33,250 nucleotides of DNA from JAAFIP01 sp031431335 (GTDB taxonomy: Bacteria; Pseudomonadota; Gammaproteobacteria; Burkholderiales; Burkholderiaceae_C): NCBI GenBank assembly GCA_031431335.1, contig JANPDG010000065.1:1-33250 (forward strand), given 5' to 3'. Under the pieces are notes generated by a model. The model had not been told where the DNA came from, did not search any database, and saw only the letters and a program-made list of their open reading frames with translations. Below, one piece after another: positions 1 through 7,986 of the stretch (positions are counted from its first letter, which is position 1; each line of letters begins with the position of its first letter). A program made the translations under genes and the position numbers.

Positions 1-336
1 GTAGCGCAGGCCGAGGCGATAGTCGACGCAGGCGTGGTCGACTTTATGCACTGGATGGGCCAGCGCTCGGCAGGCGGTAGCGTACCGTTTATCCAGCAGC
101 TCAACGCCCAAACCGACGAGTGGCGCGCGCTAGAAATTGCCCGCGCTAAAAAGCTGCTGGCCAAGGGTGAGAACATCGACGCCGTGCTCGAAGCCTTAAG
201 CCGCGGCCTGACCCAAAAAATGCTGCACGGCACCTACAACCAACTCAACGCCGCTGATGAAGTGCAGCGCGAGACAGCCAAGGCAGCTGCAAGCCGCCTG
301 TTTTTGTCGCAATCGCAAAGCAAAAACGGCCTCTAG
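1..336 (+). CDS. hemA: Glutamyl-tRNA reductase, C-terminal part (gene enters from the left edge)
   Basis: The frame is open from base 1 to a TAG at 334-336 and gives the last 111 residues. They match the helical C-terminal dimerisation domain of HemA, including the stretches ARAKKLLAKGENIDAVLEAL and TQKMLHGTYNQLNAAD, which are typical of that domain. HemA reduces glutamyl-tRNA(Glu) with NADPH to glutamate-1-semialdehyde, the first committed step of C5-pathway tetrapyrrole synthesis in the cytoplasm. The catalytic and NADPH-binding domains lie outside the window. prfA follows 74 nt downstream on the same strand, a hemA-prfA-prmC order common in proteobacteria. Identification is from domain recognition plus context; only the N-terminal part is unseen. 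Confidence 0.93.
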   Translation, partial: VAQAEAIVDAGVVDFMHWMGQRSAGGSVPFIQQLNAQTDEWRALEIARAKKLLAKGENIDAVLEALSRGLTQKMLHGTYNQLNAADEVQRETAKAAASRLFLSQSQSKNGL

Positions 337-410
337 CGCCGCTGACGACTGCCCTGGTGGCTGCTTGCCCCAAGTAGCTGGTTCGTTATGTTTGCTGTAT
401 TTGAATTTGT

Positions 411-1496
411 ATGAAACCCTTTCTCCGCACCCAATCTGAAAAATATGCCGAGCGCCTCGAAGACCTCGAGCGCCTGCTGGCAAGCCCGGACATCATGGCC
501 GATATGAAGGCTTTTAGAGACTTGAGCAAAGAGCACTCAGACGTCACGCCTGTGGCGGGCCGCTTAAAGCGCTACGAGCAGCTGGAAAAAGACATTGCAG
601 GCGCGCGTGAGATGCTGTCTGACCCCGACATGGCAGACATGGCGCACGAGGAAATCGCCGCTGGCGAGGCCGAGCTTGAACAGCTCGAAGGCGATTTGCA
701 GCGCCTGATGCTGCCCAAAGACCCTGACGATGCACGCAACTGTTTTATTGAAGTGCGCGCGGGCACGGGCGGCGATGAGTCGGCGCTGTTTGCAGCAGAT
801 TTGTTTCGCATGTACACCCGCTTTGCCGAGAAAAAGGGCTGGCGCACAGAGATCATGAGCGAGTCGCCTAGCGAGCTGGGTGGCTACAAAGAAGTGGTGT
901 TCAAGCTAGAGGGCGACAACGTGTACGGCCAAATGCGCTTTGAGAGCGGCGGCCACCGCGTGCAGCGCCTGCCCACCACCGAGACGCAGGGCCGCATTCA
1001 CACCAGCGCCTGCACGGTGGCCGTGCTGGCTGAACCTGACGAGGCCGTGGCCATCAAAATCAATCCTGCAGATTTGCGCATTGATACCTACCGTGCCAGC
1101 GGCGCAGGCGGCCAGCACATTAATAAAACCGACTCTGCCGTGCGCATTACCCACCTGCCCACAGGCATTGTGGCCGAATGCCAAGACGGCCGCAGCCAGC
1201 ACAGCAACAAAGCCTCGGCGCTGAAAGTGCTGACCGCGCGTATCATCGAAAAAGACCGCTCTGCACAAGCTGCCAAAGACGCTGCGCTGCGCAAAGGCCT
1301 GATCGGCAGCGGTGACCGCAGCGACCGCATCAGAACCTACAACTTTCCCCAAGGCCGCATGACCGACCACCGTATCAATCTGACCCTGTACAAACTTTTA
1401 TTCATCATGGAGGGCGATATGACAGAGACCGTCACTGCGCTGCTGCATGCGCGCGAGGCCGAGCAACTGGCCGAACTAGAAGTGGGAGCCAACTGA
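411..1496 (+). CDS. prfA: Peptide chain release factor 1 (RF1)
   Basis: The 361-residue product has normal family length. RF1 recognises UAA and UAG stop codons in the ribosomal A site and triggers peptidyl-tRNA hydrolysis. The catalytic GGQ loop is present (GAGGQHINKTDSAVRITH, near residue 233). The codon-recognition tripeptide PxT lies near residues 187-189 within LPTTETQGRIH; it reads PTT where many RF1 proteins have PAT. The PxT tripeptide, rather than SPF, marks RF1 and not RF2. The ATG at 411 has no strong Shine-Dalgarno sequence. The stop overlaps the start of prmC (TGATG), which indicates translational coupling to the enzyme that methylates the GGQ glutamine. Confidence 0.97.
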   Translation: MKPFLRTQSEKYAERLEDLERLLASPDIMADMKAFRDLSKEHSDVTPVAGRLKRYEQLEKDIAGAREMLSDPDMADMAHEEIAAGEAELEQLEGDLQRLMLPKDPDDARNCFIEVRAGTGGDESALFAADLFRMYTRFAEKKGWRTEIMSESPSELGGYKEVVFKLEGDNVYGQMRFESGGHRVQRLPTTETQGRIHTSACTVAVLAEPDEAVAIKINPADLRIDTYRASGAGGQHINKTDSAVRITHLPTGIVAECQDGRSQHSNKASALKVLTARIIEKDRSAQAAKDAALRKGLIGSGDRSDRIRTYNFPQGRMTDHRINLTLYKLLFIMEGDMTETVTALLHAREAEQLAELEVGAN

Positions 1497-2461
1497 TGGC
1501 CCGCTCCATAGCCAAAGGCCCCAAGCCCCGCGCTGGCTACGCCACAGTCAATAAAAACGCCCCCAAGCCGTTTGCCAAGGTGCCGCGCCCCGCGCCTGTG
1601 GAGCGCGCCACCACGGCCAAGTCCACCGAGCCGCTGGGCACAGTACAAGTGGCTTTGCTGCGTGCCCAAAAGCACGGTATGGCCAAAATAGATGCGCGCA
1701 TTTTGCTGTTGCACATTCTGGGTAAAAAAACCTCTGACATGGCCTGGCTGGTGGCTAACGATAACAACCCGCTCAGTACCCTGCAGGCCGACGCCTACAG
1801 CGCCGTGTGTGCCCGCCGCCGCGCAGGTGAGCCGGTGGCTTATATCGTGGGCCACAAAGCGTTTTATGGCTTAAAGCTGGCAGTAGACAAGCGCGTGCTA
1901 GACCCGCGTGACGACACTGAAACCTTGGTGGACTGGGCGCTAGAGCTGGCCACAGAGCTGTCCAAGATCGTCGACCTCGGCACCGGAAGCGGTGCCATTG
2001 CACTGGCCATACGGTCTAAGCTGCCTAAAGCACAAGTACACGCCACTGACGCCAGCGCGGATGCGCTGGCGGTAGCGCACGCTAACGCAGCACAACTTAA
2101 GCTGCCAGTGCAGTTTCACCCAGGCGACTGGCTGGGCGCTGTAGAAGGCAGCAAGTTTGACCTCATCGTCTCTAACCCACCCTACATTGCCGCTGCCGAC
2201 CCCCACCTAGCCGCCCTCGCCCACGAGCCATTGAGCGCGCTGGCCTCGGGCGCAGACGGCCTGGACGCTATTCGCCAGATCATTGCCCACGCACCAGCGC
2301 ACTTAAACGCAGCAGGCTGGCTGCTGCTGGAGCACGGCTACGACCAAGCCGAGGCTGTATGCGGTTTGCTCACTGCGCAAGGATTTAGCTTTGTGGCCAT
2401 CCGCAAAGACTTGGCTGGCATCGAGCGCTGCAGCGGCGGCCAATGGCAAGCGGCCGCATAG
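1496..2461 (+). CDS. prmC: Release factor glutamine methyltransferase PrmC
   Basis: The 321-residue protein methylates the GGQ glutamine of release factors using S-adenosylmethionine. The Rossmann SAM-binding motif VDLGTGSGAIALAI and the catalytic NPPY motif (LIVSNPPYIAA) are both visible, and the helical N-domain characteristic of PrmC precedes them. The start overlaps the prfA stop (TGATG), so coupling is likely and I kept this start. The product is about 40 residues longer than usual at the N-terminus: residues 1-45 are rich in Lys, Arg, Pro and Ala and look disordered. The extension could be real or the true start could lie further in, but there is no well-placed ATG before the conserved domain. 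Confidence 0.95.
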   Translation: MARSIAKGPKPRAGYATVNKNAPKPFAKVPRPAPVERATTAKSTEPLGTVQVALLRAQKHGMAKIDARILLLHILGKKTSDMAWLVANDNNPLSTLQADAYSAVCARRRAGEPVAYIVGHKAFYGLKLAVDKRVLDPRDDTETLVDWALELATELSKIVDLGTGSGAIALAIRSKLPKAQVHATDASADALAVAHANAAQLKLPVQFHPGDWLGAVEGSKFDLIVSNPPYIAAADPHLAALAHEPLSALASGADGLDAIRQIIAHAPAHLNAAGWLLLEHGYDQAEAVCGLLTAQGFSFVAIRKDLAGIERCSGGQWQAAA

Positions 2462-2462
2462 C

Positions 2463-2483
2463 CTGCGATAATTGCATCAACCG
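2463..2483 (+). promoter_or_regulatory. Possible extended -10 promoter for grxD
   Basis: TGCGATAAT at 2464-2472 has the TGn extension plus a near-consensus -10 hexamer and would start transcription near 2479, giving a leader of about 37 nt before grxD. The matching -35 (TGGCAA, 2444-2449) is poor. Inference from motif only. Confidence 0.3.
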
Positions 2484-2515
2484 ACTTTAGATAGTGAGCA
2501 TTTAGGAGTTATCAC

Positions 2516-2833
2516 ATGAGCGACACCCAACAACGTATCGACGGCCTCGTCAAATCCAACGACGTAGTTTTGTTTATGAAAGGCAACGCCAGCTTTCCGC
2601 AGTGCGGTTTTTCTGGCAAAGCCATTCAAATTTTGAAAGCCTGCGGTGTCGACACCAAAGGCATTCAAACCGTCAACGTACTAGACGACGCCGAAGTACG
2701 CCAAGGCATCAAAGAGTACAGCAACTGGCCCACCATCCCTCAGCTGTACGTCAAAGGCGAATTCATCGGCGGCTCGGACATCATGATGGAGATGTATGAA
2801 AACGGTGAGCTGCAGAAAGTGCTGACTGCATAA
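2516..2833 (+). CDS. grxD: Monothiol glutaredoxin, Grx4/GrxD family
   Basis: The 105-residue product carries the CGFS active site (FPQCGFSGKAIQIL), which defines monothiol glutaredoxins of the Grx4 type. Later family hallmarks are also present: the WPTIPQLYV segment and the GGSDIMMEMYENGEL segment, which contact glutathione. Members of this family bind a glutathione-ligated [2Fe-2S] cluster as dimers or with BolA partners and act in iron-sulfur delivery in the cytoplasm. A good ribosome-binding site (TAGGAG) precedes the ATG. The gene is convergent with the transglycosylase gene, with 19 bp between the stop codons and no clear terminator hairpin there. Confidence 0.96.
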   Translation: MSDTQQRIDGLVKSNDVVLFMKGNASFPQCGFSGKAIQILKACGVDTKGIQTVNVLDDAEVRQGIKEYSNWPTIPQLYVKGEFIGGSDIMMEMYENGELQKVLTA

Positions 2834-2852
2834 ACTGCGAACAAGCGTCTTT

Positions 2853-3488
2853 TCAACCTAGCCACTCCCACTGCCGTTTAGCCCCATTCACAGCATTCGG
2901 ATACTCCGCCTTGCCCCGGCTGCCGTTATAACGGCCTAGCGCCAGAAAAGTATCGCCGCGTTCACGCTCTAGGTAGTGGCGCAAGATCACGCAGCCAAAG
3001 CGGATGTTGGTTTGCATGTGAAACAGCTTGGAGGCATCACCGTCGCCTATCACGCGCGCCCAAAATGGCATGATCTGCATGTAGCCGCGTGCGCCTACTC
3101 GGCTGACTGCGTATTTGCGAAAGTTGCTCTCTACGGTAATGAGGCCCATGACCATCGTGGTGTCTAGGCCAGCGCGCTTGCTCTCATACCAGACGGTTTG
3201 CAAAAATTCTTTGCGGGTTTCAAAGTCGGTTTTTTTCTTTTTCAGGCGCTCGCTCATTTCGCCGAGCCAGCGCAGGTATTTCAGGCGGCTTTCTGTGTTG
3301 TTGAACTCAGGCACCGGCGGTGCGCCGCTGTTGATGGCGGCGCTCAATGCTGTGCGCACCGAGTCGATCATCGGCTCTTCTAGCTGCCCACCAGCGTGTG
3401 CCTGCGTGCACCACAGCGGCAGAGCGACCAGCGCCGAAGCAGTGGCGGTGGACTGAATAAGTACTCTGCGCCTACTTTGCAAACTCAT
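2853..3488 (-). CDS. Lytic transglycosylase, SLT domain, exported
   Basis: The 211-residue product begins with an export signal: SRRRVLIQS followed by a hydrophobic segment and AHA near residue 32. The arginines resemble a Tat signal, but a Sec signal is possible. The SLT domain follows, with the catalytic glutamate near residue 120 in ITVESNFRKYAVSRVGARGYMQIMP and a later ALGRYNGSRG segment. The family cleaves peptidoglycan glycan strands to 1,6-anhydro products in the periplasm. The ATG lies only 3 nt after the proS stop on the same strand, so the two genes probably share a transcript. The particular Mlt/Slt subfamily cannot be assigned by eye. Confidence 0.9.
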   Translation of the reverse strand: MSLQSRRRVLIQSTATASALVALPLWCTQAHAGGQLEEPMIDSVRTALSAAINSGAPPVPEFNNTESRLKYLRWLGEMSERLKKKKTDFETRKEFLQTVWYESKRAGLDTTMVMGLITVESNFRKYAVSRVGARGYMQIMPFWARVIGDGDASKLFHMQTNIRFGCVILRHYLERERGDTFLALGRYNGSRGKAEYPNAVNGAKRQWEWLG

Positions 3489-3491
3489 AGC

Positions 3492-5327
3492 TTAAGCCAC
3501 CACACTGCTTGACGCTAAACGGTTTTGAACGTGCGCCAATATGTCGGCCACAGCCACCTTGGTGGCTGCTGCACCAGTGGATGAATCTCTGCGGTGCAGG
3601 TACTCCACTACGCCTTCTTTGAGGCCGCGATCGCCAATGGTGACGCGGTGCGGCACGCCGATGAGCTCCCAGTCGGCAAACATCGCGCCAGGACGCTCGC
3701 CACGGTCGTCATAGATCACATCAACGCCTGCGGCAATTAACTCTGCGTACAGCTTTTCAGCTGCGGCCTTGGTCTCTGCGCTGCGGCCGGGGTCGATGGC
3801 GCAAATGACGACGGTGAACGGCGCGAGTGCGTCTGGCCATATGATGCCTTTGGCGTCGTGGTTTTGCTCCACCGCTGCAGCGGGCAAGCGCGTGATACCG
3901 ATGCCGTAGCAGCCCATCTCAAACGACTTGGGTTTGCCGTCCATATCTAAGAATGTGGCGTTCATGGCCTTGCTGTATTTGGTGCCCAGATAGAACACGT
4001 GGCCGATCTCAATGCCGCGCTCGATTTGCAGTGGGCCCTTGCCATCGGGCGATGCATCGCCTTCTAGTACGTTGCGAATGTCGGCGACTTGATCAGGCTC
4101 TGGTAAGTCACGACCCCAGTTAACATCCGTTAAGTGAAAATCTAGCTCGTTTGCCCCGCAGATCCAGTTGCTCATGGCAGCTACTTCACGATCTGCAATG
4201 ATTTTGAAACCTCTTTTTTTCTTAGCTTCCCTTGTGAAAGCATCGTCGTTTACTATTTCCAGACCAGCATTTAGCAATACTTCATTTTCTAAAATTGGAC
4301 CAAGGTAACCGGGCTTGCAGCCAAAGTGCGCTTCGATTTCTTCTACTGTCGCAAATCGAAAGCCACTCAACCCCGGCACTTTGTTAGCTTTGGTTTCGTT
4401 CAGCGAATGGTCGCCGCGTACCAGCAACAACCACACTTGGGTTTTGATGACTTTGCCTTTGTCGTCTAACGCGTCAGTGGCCAGCACCAAGGATTTCACC
4501 GTGGTTTGCAGTGGCACATTCAGCAAGGCCGCTACATCTTCGCACGTGCTCTTGCCGGGCGTTGGCGTTTTAGCCATGGCTTTGCTAGCCGCAGCGCGTG
4601 GGCCAGGCGCTGCGGCCTCGGCTTTTTCCATATTGGCCGCGTAATTGCTGTTTGGGCAAAACACAATCGCGTCTTCGCCCGTTGCGGCAATTACTTGAAA
4701 CTCTTCACTCGCATCACCACCAATCGCGCCGCTGTCAGCCGCCACTGCGCGGTACTTCAGGCCAAAGCGGTCAAATATTTTGCGGTACGCATCGGCCATC
4801 ACCGCATAGCTGGCTTTGGCGGATGTTTCGTCGCGGTCGAAGCTGTAGGCGTCTTTCATGGTGAACTCGCGCCCACGCATCAGGCCAAAACGCGGGCGGC
4901 GCTCGTCACGAAACTTGGTTTGAATTTGGTAGAGGTTTTTAGGCAGCTGCTTGTAGCTTTTAAATTCTTGGCGTGCAATGTCAGTCACAGCCTCTTCGCT
5001 GGTAGGCTGCACAATAAAGTCGCGGCCATGGCGGTCTTGAATGCGCAGCAGCTCAGGGCCGTTGGTAGTGAAGCGGCCGGTTTCTTGCCACAGTTCAGCG
5101 GGCTGAATCACGGGCATGGTGCACTCAATCGCGCCTGCGCGGTTCATCTCCTCGCGCACGATGGCTTCGACCTTGCGGATCACGCGCAGGCCCATGGGCA
5201 TGTAGGTGTAGATGCCAGCGCCCAGCTTTTTGATCATGCCTGCGCGGGTCATCAGTTGGTGGCTGGCTACCTCTGCATCAGCGGGCGCTTCTTTGAGGGT
5301 GGAGACGAGGAATTGACTGGCTTTCAT
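3492..5327 (-). CDS. proS: Prolyl-tRNA synthetase, bacterial type with editing domain
   Basis: This 611-residue class II synthetase charges tRNA(Pro). Motif 2 (FRDERRPRFGLMRGREF), the following TMKDAYSF segment and motif 3 (GCYGIGITRLPAA, near residue 474) are visible, and the anticodon-binding domain closes the protein. An INS editing domain, which deacylates Ala-tRNA(Pro), lies between motifs 2 and 3. The protein is somewhat longer than I expect: after GYLGPI (about residues 341-346) there are roughly 30 residues before VADREVA-type sequence (here IADREVA) where the family usually has about ten. That extra DNA (about 4200-4295) is visibly AT-rich. The lytic transglycosylase gene follows after 3 nt. 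Confidence 0.96.
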   Translation of the reverse strand: MKASQFLVSTLKEAPADAEVASHQLMTRAGMIKKLGAGIYTYMPMGLRVIRKVEAIVREEMNRAGAIECTMPVIQPAELWQETGRFTTNGPELLRIQDRHGRDFIVQPTSEEAVTDIARQEFKSYKQLPKNLYQIQTKFRDERRPRFGLMRGREFTMKDAYSFDRDETSAKASYAVMADAYRKIFDRFGLKYRAVAADSGAIGGDASEEFQVIAATGEDAIVFCPNSNYAANMEKAEAAAPGPRAAASKAMAKTPTPGKSTCEDVAALLNVPLQTTVKSLVLATDALDDKGKVIKTQVWLLLVRGDHSLNETKANKVPGLSGFRFATVEEIEAHFGCKPGYLGPILENEVLLNAGLEIVNDDAFTREAKKKRGFKIIADREVAAMSNWICGANELDFHLTDVNWGRDLPEPDQVADIRNVLEGDASPDGKGPLQIERGIEIGHVFYLGTKYSKAMNATFLDMDGKPKSFEMGCYGIGITRLPAAAVEQNHDAKGIIWPDALAPFTVVICAIDPGRSAETKAAAEKLYAELIAAGVDVIYDDRGERPGAMFADWELIGVPHRVTIGDRGLKEGVVEYLHRRDSSTGAAATKVAVADILAHVQNRLASSSVVA

Positions 5328-5383
5328 AGCGATAGACTCTACTTATATCAAGGGTAACAGCTCGGAAAAAATGCAACAGAGGG

Positions 5384-5411
5384 TTGCGCTGGGCAACCGG
5401 GCGTGCATAAT
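5384..5411 (+). promoter_or_regulatory. Probable sigma-70 promoter for rppH
   Basis: TTGCGC (5384-5389) and CATAAT (5406-5411) are separated by 16 bp. The predicted start near 5418 leaves a short leader before the ATG at 5442. The GTG at 5403 lies inside this promoter, which argues against it as the start codon of rppH. Motif-based inference. Confidence 0.45.
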
Positions 5412-5441
5412 GAACTTAAGTTTAAAAATTTGGAGTTGATT

Positions 5442-6290
5442 ATGCTTGACCGGGACGGCTTTCGCCCGAATGTCGGCATCATCTTGCTCAACCAGAAAAA
5501 CCAGGTATTTTGGGGCAAGCGAATTCGCACCCATTCCTGGCAGTTTCCGCAGGGTGGCATTGACCGGGGTGAAAACCCCGAGCAAGCCATGTTCCGCGAG
5601 TTGCACGAAGAGGTGGGCTTACAGCCTGACCACGTGCGCATCGTGGCACGCACGCGAGACTGGTTGCGCTACGAGGTGCCAGACAGGTTTATCCGCCGCG
5701 AATCGCGGGGCCACTACCGTGGTCAAAAACAAATATGGTTTTTGCTACAGCTAGTTGGTTTTGACACCGACCTGAACCTGCGCGCCACCGACCACCCCGA
5801 GTTTGATGCTTGGCGCTGGAACGACTACTGGGTGCCGCTGGATGTCGTGGTGGAGTTCAAACGCGGCGTCTACGAGATGGCTCTGACCGAGCTGTCGCGC
5901 TTTTTGCCGCGCCATGACGAGTTCAACAGCCCGCCGGGTGACCGCGCAGAGCCTTTTGGCTCACGCGGTGACTCACGCTACCCGCAGCGCCGCCGCTTTG
6001 GCTTGCGCGGGCACATGGGCTCGGCCATGGGGGCGCAGCAGGCTGTTTATGGTGGCAACATAGGTGATGGCCATGATGATGAGCATCGCCACCATTTTGG
6101 CGATATTGAGCTGCCGCCCGGAGCCAGCTTTGACCCGCATCCTTCAAGCGCCTATGCAGACTTGAGTGCGTGCATCACCCCGGCCAACGGCCACCCAGCA
6201 GCGGCAGCAACGCGGCCTTTTAGCCGCAATCCTGACGACCATGTGCAAGACGCCAGCGTCGATATCAGCATCACCACCCACGAGCCTTGA
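5442..6290 (+). CDS. rppH: RNA pyrophosphohydrolase RppH (Nudix), with long C-terminal tail
   Basis: RppH removes pyrophosphate from the 5' triphosphate of mRNAs and so starts RNase E-dependent decay. The Nudix box spans about residues 38-60, with the conserved Glu and REL..EEVG residues (AMFRELHEEVGL), preceded by WQFPQGGID. The fold also shows YRGQKQIWFLL, typical of RppH/NudH. I chose the ATG at 5442 because GGAG precedes it by 7 nt; an upstream GTG at 5403 falls within a probable promoter. The product is 282 residues, whereas the catalytic core ends near residue 160. The remaining ~120 residues are low-complexity and rich in His, Arg, Asp and Pro, including DGHDDEHRHHFGD. The CNP1-like gene begins on the next base after the stop. 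Confidence 0.93.
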   Translation: MLDRDGFRPNVGIILLNQKNQVFWGKRIRTHSWQFPQGGIDRGENPEQAMFRELHEEVGLQPDHVRIVARTRDWLRYEVPDRFIRRESRGHYRGQKQIWFLLQLVGFDTDLNLRATDHPEFDAWRWNDYWVPLDVVVEFKRGVYEMALTELSRFLPRHDEFNSPPGDRAEPFGSRGDSRYPQRRRFGLRGHMGSAMGAQQAVYGGNIGDGHDDEHRHHFGDIELPPGASFDPHPSSAYADLSACITPANGHPAAAATRPFSRNPDDHVQDASVDISITTHEP

Positions 6291-6809
6291 ATGCCAGCAT
6301 CTCATTTTTCATCTTTTGCCTTGCACAGCTTGCGCCTACTGGCCGCCATTACGTTGGCCAGTTACTCAGCATTGAGCAGTGCCCAACTGGCTCCCGCCGA
6401 CCCGGACTGGAAAGAGGCCGATACGCTGCCGCCGCCCGCTTTTGACCTGGCCCGCTTGGTGCCTTTTGATGTGTCTGTTAATTCGCAGATGAAATGGGGA
6501 ATCGACCCGCAAGCCATGACGATTGGCAAAGACAGCGTGATCCGCTACGTGGTGGTGGCGCAGTCGCCCAGCGGCGTGATGAACGCGATGTACGAGGGTA
6601 TTCGCTGTGCAACAGGCGACTTTAAAACCTATGCCCGTTACAACAAAGACAGCGGCTGGAGCACGGTGGCGCAGCCCCAGTGGCAGCCATTTTTAGGCAC
6701 CTATGCCCACCGCTTGGCACGCCAAGGCGTCTGCACCAACTCCGCTCCCGCGCAAAGCGTGCGTGAGGTTGTGCAAACGATGCGGCAAACGAGCGAGAGG
6801 CCGCGATAA
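6291..6809 (+). CDS. CNP1-like family protein, exported, function unknown
   Basis: The 172-residue protein has a signal peptide with probable cleavage after SSA at residue 31. The mature part resembles the CNP1-like family (named for cryptic neisserial protein 1): DWKEADTLPPPAF, VPFDVSVNSQMKWGID, VIRYVVVAQSPSGVMNAMYE and the two cysteines in GIRC and GVC, which might form a periplasmic disulfide. No biochemical role is established for the family that I can cite. The ATG abuts the rppH stop with no gap, so it is probably co-transcribed and translationally coupled with rppH. This rppH-CNP1 adjacency is, to my knowledge, recurrent in Burkholderiales. Confidence 0.85.
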   Translation: MPASHFSSFALHSLRLLAAITLASYSALSSAQLAPADPDWKEADTLPPPAFDLARLVPFDVSVNSQMKWGIDPQAMTIGKDSVIRYVVVAQSPSGVMNAMYEGIRCATGDFKTYARYNKDSGWSTVAQPQWQPFLGTYAHRLARQGVCTNSAPAQSVREVVQTMRQTSERPR

Positions 6810-6840
6810 ATTAGGGCTGGGGCTGGCTGGCGTTGCCTGC

Positions 6841-7974
6841 CTAGCGGTTAAGCACCAAATTATTTTTATGCACCATCTCAGGCTCGCCAATGTAGCCTAA
6901 CAGGGTCTCAAACTCGGTACTGGATTTGCGGCAAATTAAGCGTGCCTCCGCGCTGGCATAGTTGGCCAAGCCTCGGGCGATCTCTGCGCCTTGGGCGTCT
7001 TGCACTGCAATCACATCGCCGCGCGAAAACTCTCCCGCCACGCTGAGCATGCCAATCGGCAGCAAGCTGGCTTTGCCTTCGCGCAACCGAGTAGCCGCGC
7101 CGTCGTCCACCGTCACACTGCCTGCCAGCTGCAGATGGTCGGCCATCCATTGCTTGCGGGCTTGGTTTTTGGCAGTTTGGGCTACCAATAATGTACCAAT
7201 GGCTTCACCCTGCGTAAGGCGAACCAGCGCATTGGGCTCACGCCCCCACGCTATCACGGTGCTAGCACCCGAACCCGCTGCACGCTTGGCTGCCAAGATT
7301 TTGGTAATCATGCCGCCTTTGCCAATCGACGAGCCTGCGCCGCCCGCCATTTTCTCTAGTTCGGCGTCACCCGCTTGCGCGACATCGACAAACTTAGCCT
7401 CAGGATTTTTGCGCGGATCGGCGGTGAACAGGCCTTTTTGATCGGTCAAAATGACGTAGGCATCTGCCTCGACCAGGTTGGCCACCAGAGCGCCCAGCGT
7501 GTCGTTGTCGCCAAACTTGATCTCGTCGGTCACCACGGTGTCGTTTTCGTTGATCACAGGCACTACGCCATGCTGCAGCAGGGTGAGCAGCGTAGACCGG
7601 GCGTTCAGATAGCGCTCGCGGTCGGCCAAGTCAGCATGGGTGAGCAACACTTGGGCGCTGCGCAAATGGTGCTCGCGCAACTTGGTTTCGTACATTTGCG
7701 CCAAGCCCATTTGGCCCACTGCAGCTGCTGCCTGCAGCTCATGGATGGCATGCGGCCGGTCTGCCCAGCCTAGGCGTTTCATGCCCTCGGCAATCGCGCC
7801 GCTAGAGACCATGATGACCTCGCGTTTGTCGGCTGCCAGCGCAGCCAGCTGGGCGCACCACAGGCCAATCGCGGCTTCGTCCAAACCGCGTCCTTCATTG
7901 GTCACCAAGCTAGAGCCGACCTTCACCACGATACGGCGCGCGTTACGCAGGGTGTCGTTGGCTGGGTATGTCAT
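6841..7974 (-). CDS. proB: Glutamate 5-kinase
   Basis: The 377-residue product catalyses ATP-dependent phosphorylation of glutamate to gamma-glutamyl phosphate, the first step of proline synthesis. The N-terminal amino-acid-kinase domain shows RIVVKVGSSLVTNEGRGLD, VSSGAIAEGMKRLG, PVINENDTVV, FGDNDTLGALVANL and GGMITKILAAKRA. The C-terminal PUA domain, from about residue 280, shows GSVTVDDGAA and SLLPIGMLSVAGEFSRGDVI. It lies downstream of obgE on the minus strand, an obgE-proB order common in proteobacteria. Between them are 142 bp containing a hairpin and a copy of the 62-bp repeat, whose end lies 12 nt upstream of the ATG. I see no strong Shine-Dalgarno sequence. Confidence 0.96.
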   Translation of the reverse strand: MTYPANDTLRNARRIVVKVGSSLVTNEGRGLDEAAIGLWCAQLAALAADKREVIMVSSGAIAEGMKRLGWADRPHAIHELQAAAAVGQMGLAQMYETKLREHHLRSAQVLLTHADLADRERYLNARSTLLTLLQHGVVPVINENDTVVTDEIKFGDNDTLGALVANLVEADAYVILTDQKGLFTADPRKNPEAKFVDVAQAGDAELEKMAGGAGSSIGKGGMITKILAAKRAAGSGASTVIAWGREPNALVRLTQGEAIGTLLVAQTAKNQARKQWMADHLQLAGSVTVDDGAATRLREGKASLLPIGMLSVAGEFSRGDVIAVQDAQGAEIARGLANYASAEARLICRKSSTEFETLLGYIGEPEMVHKNNLVLNR

Positions 7975-7986
7975 AACGTATGGTTT

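Noticed and set aside
906..1370. 154-codon minus-strand open frame opposite prfA
   Set aside because: Antisense to the conserved RF1 core; composition is Ala/Gly/Val/His-rich as expected for a shadow frame.
4506..5357. 283-codon plus-strand open frame opposite proS
   Set aside because: It lies wholly antisense to a clear ProS with conserved motifs and has no recognisable domain or ribosome-binding site; it is a shadow caused by codon bias.
5403..5441. GTG start for rppH
   Set aside because: It falls within the probable promoter, while ATG 5442 has a GGAG ribosome-binding site and matches the usual RppH N-terminus.
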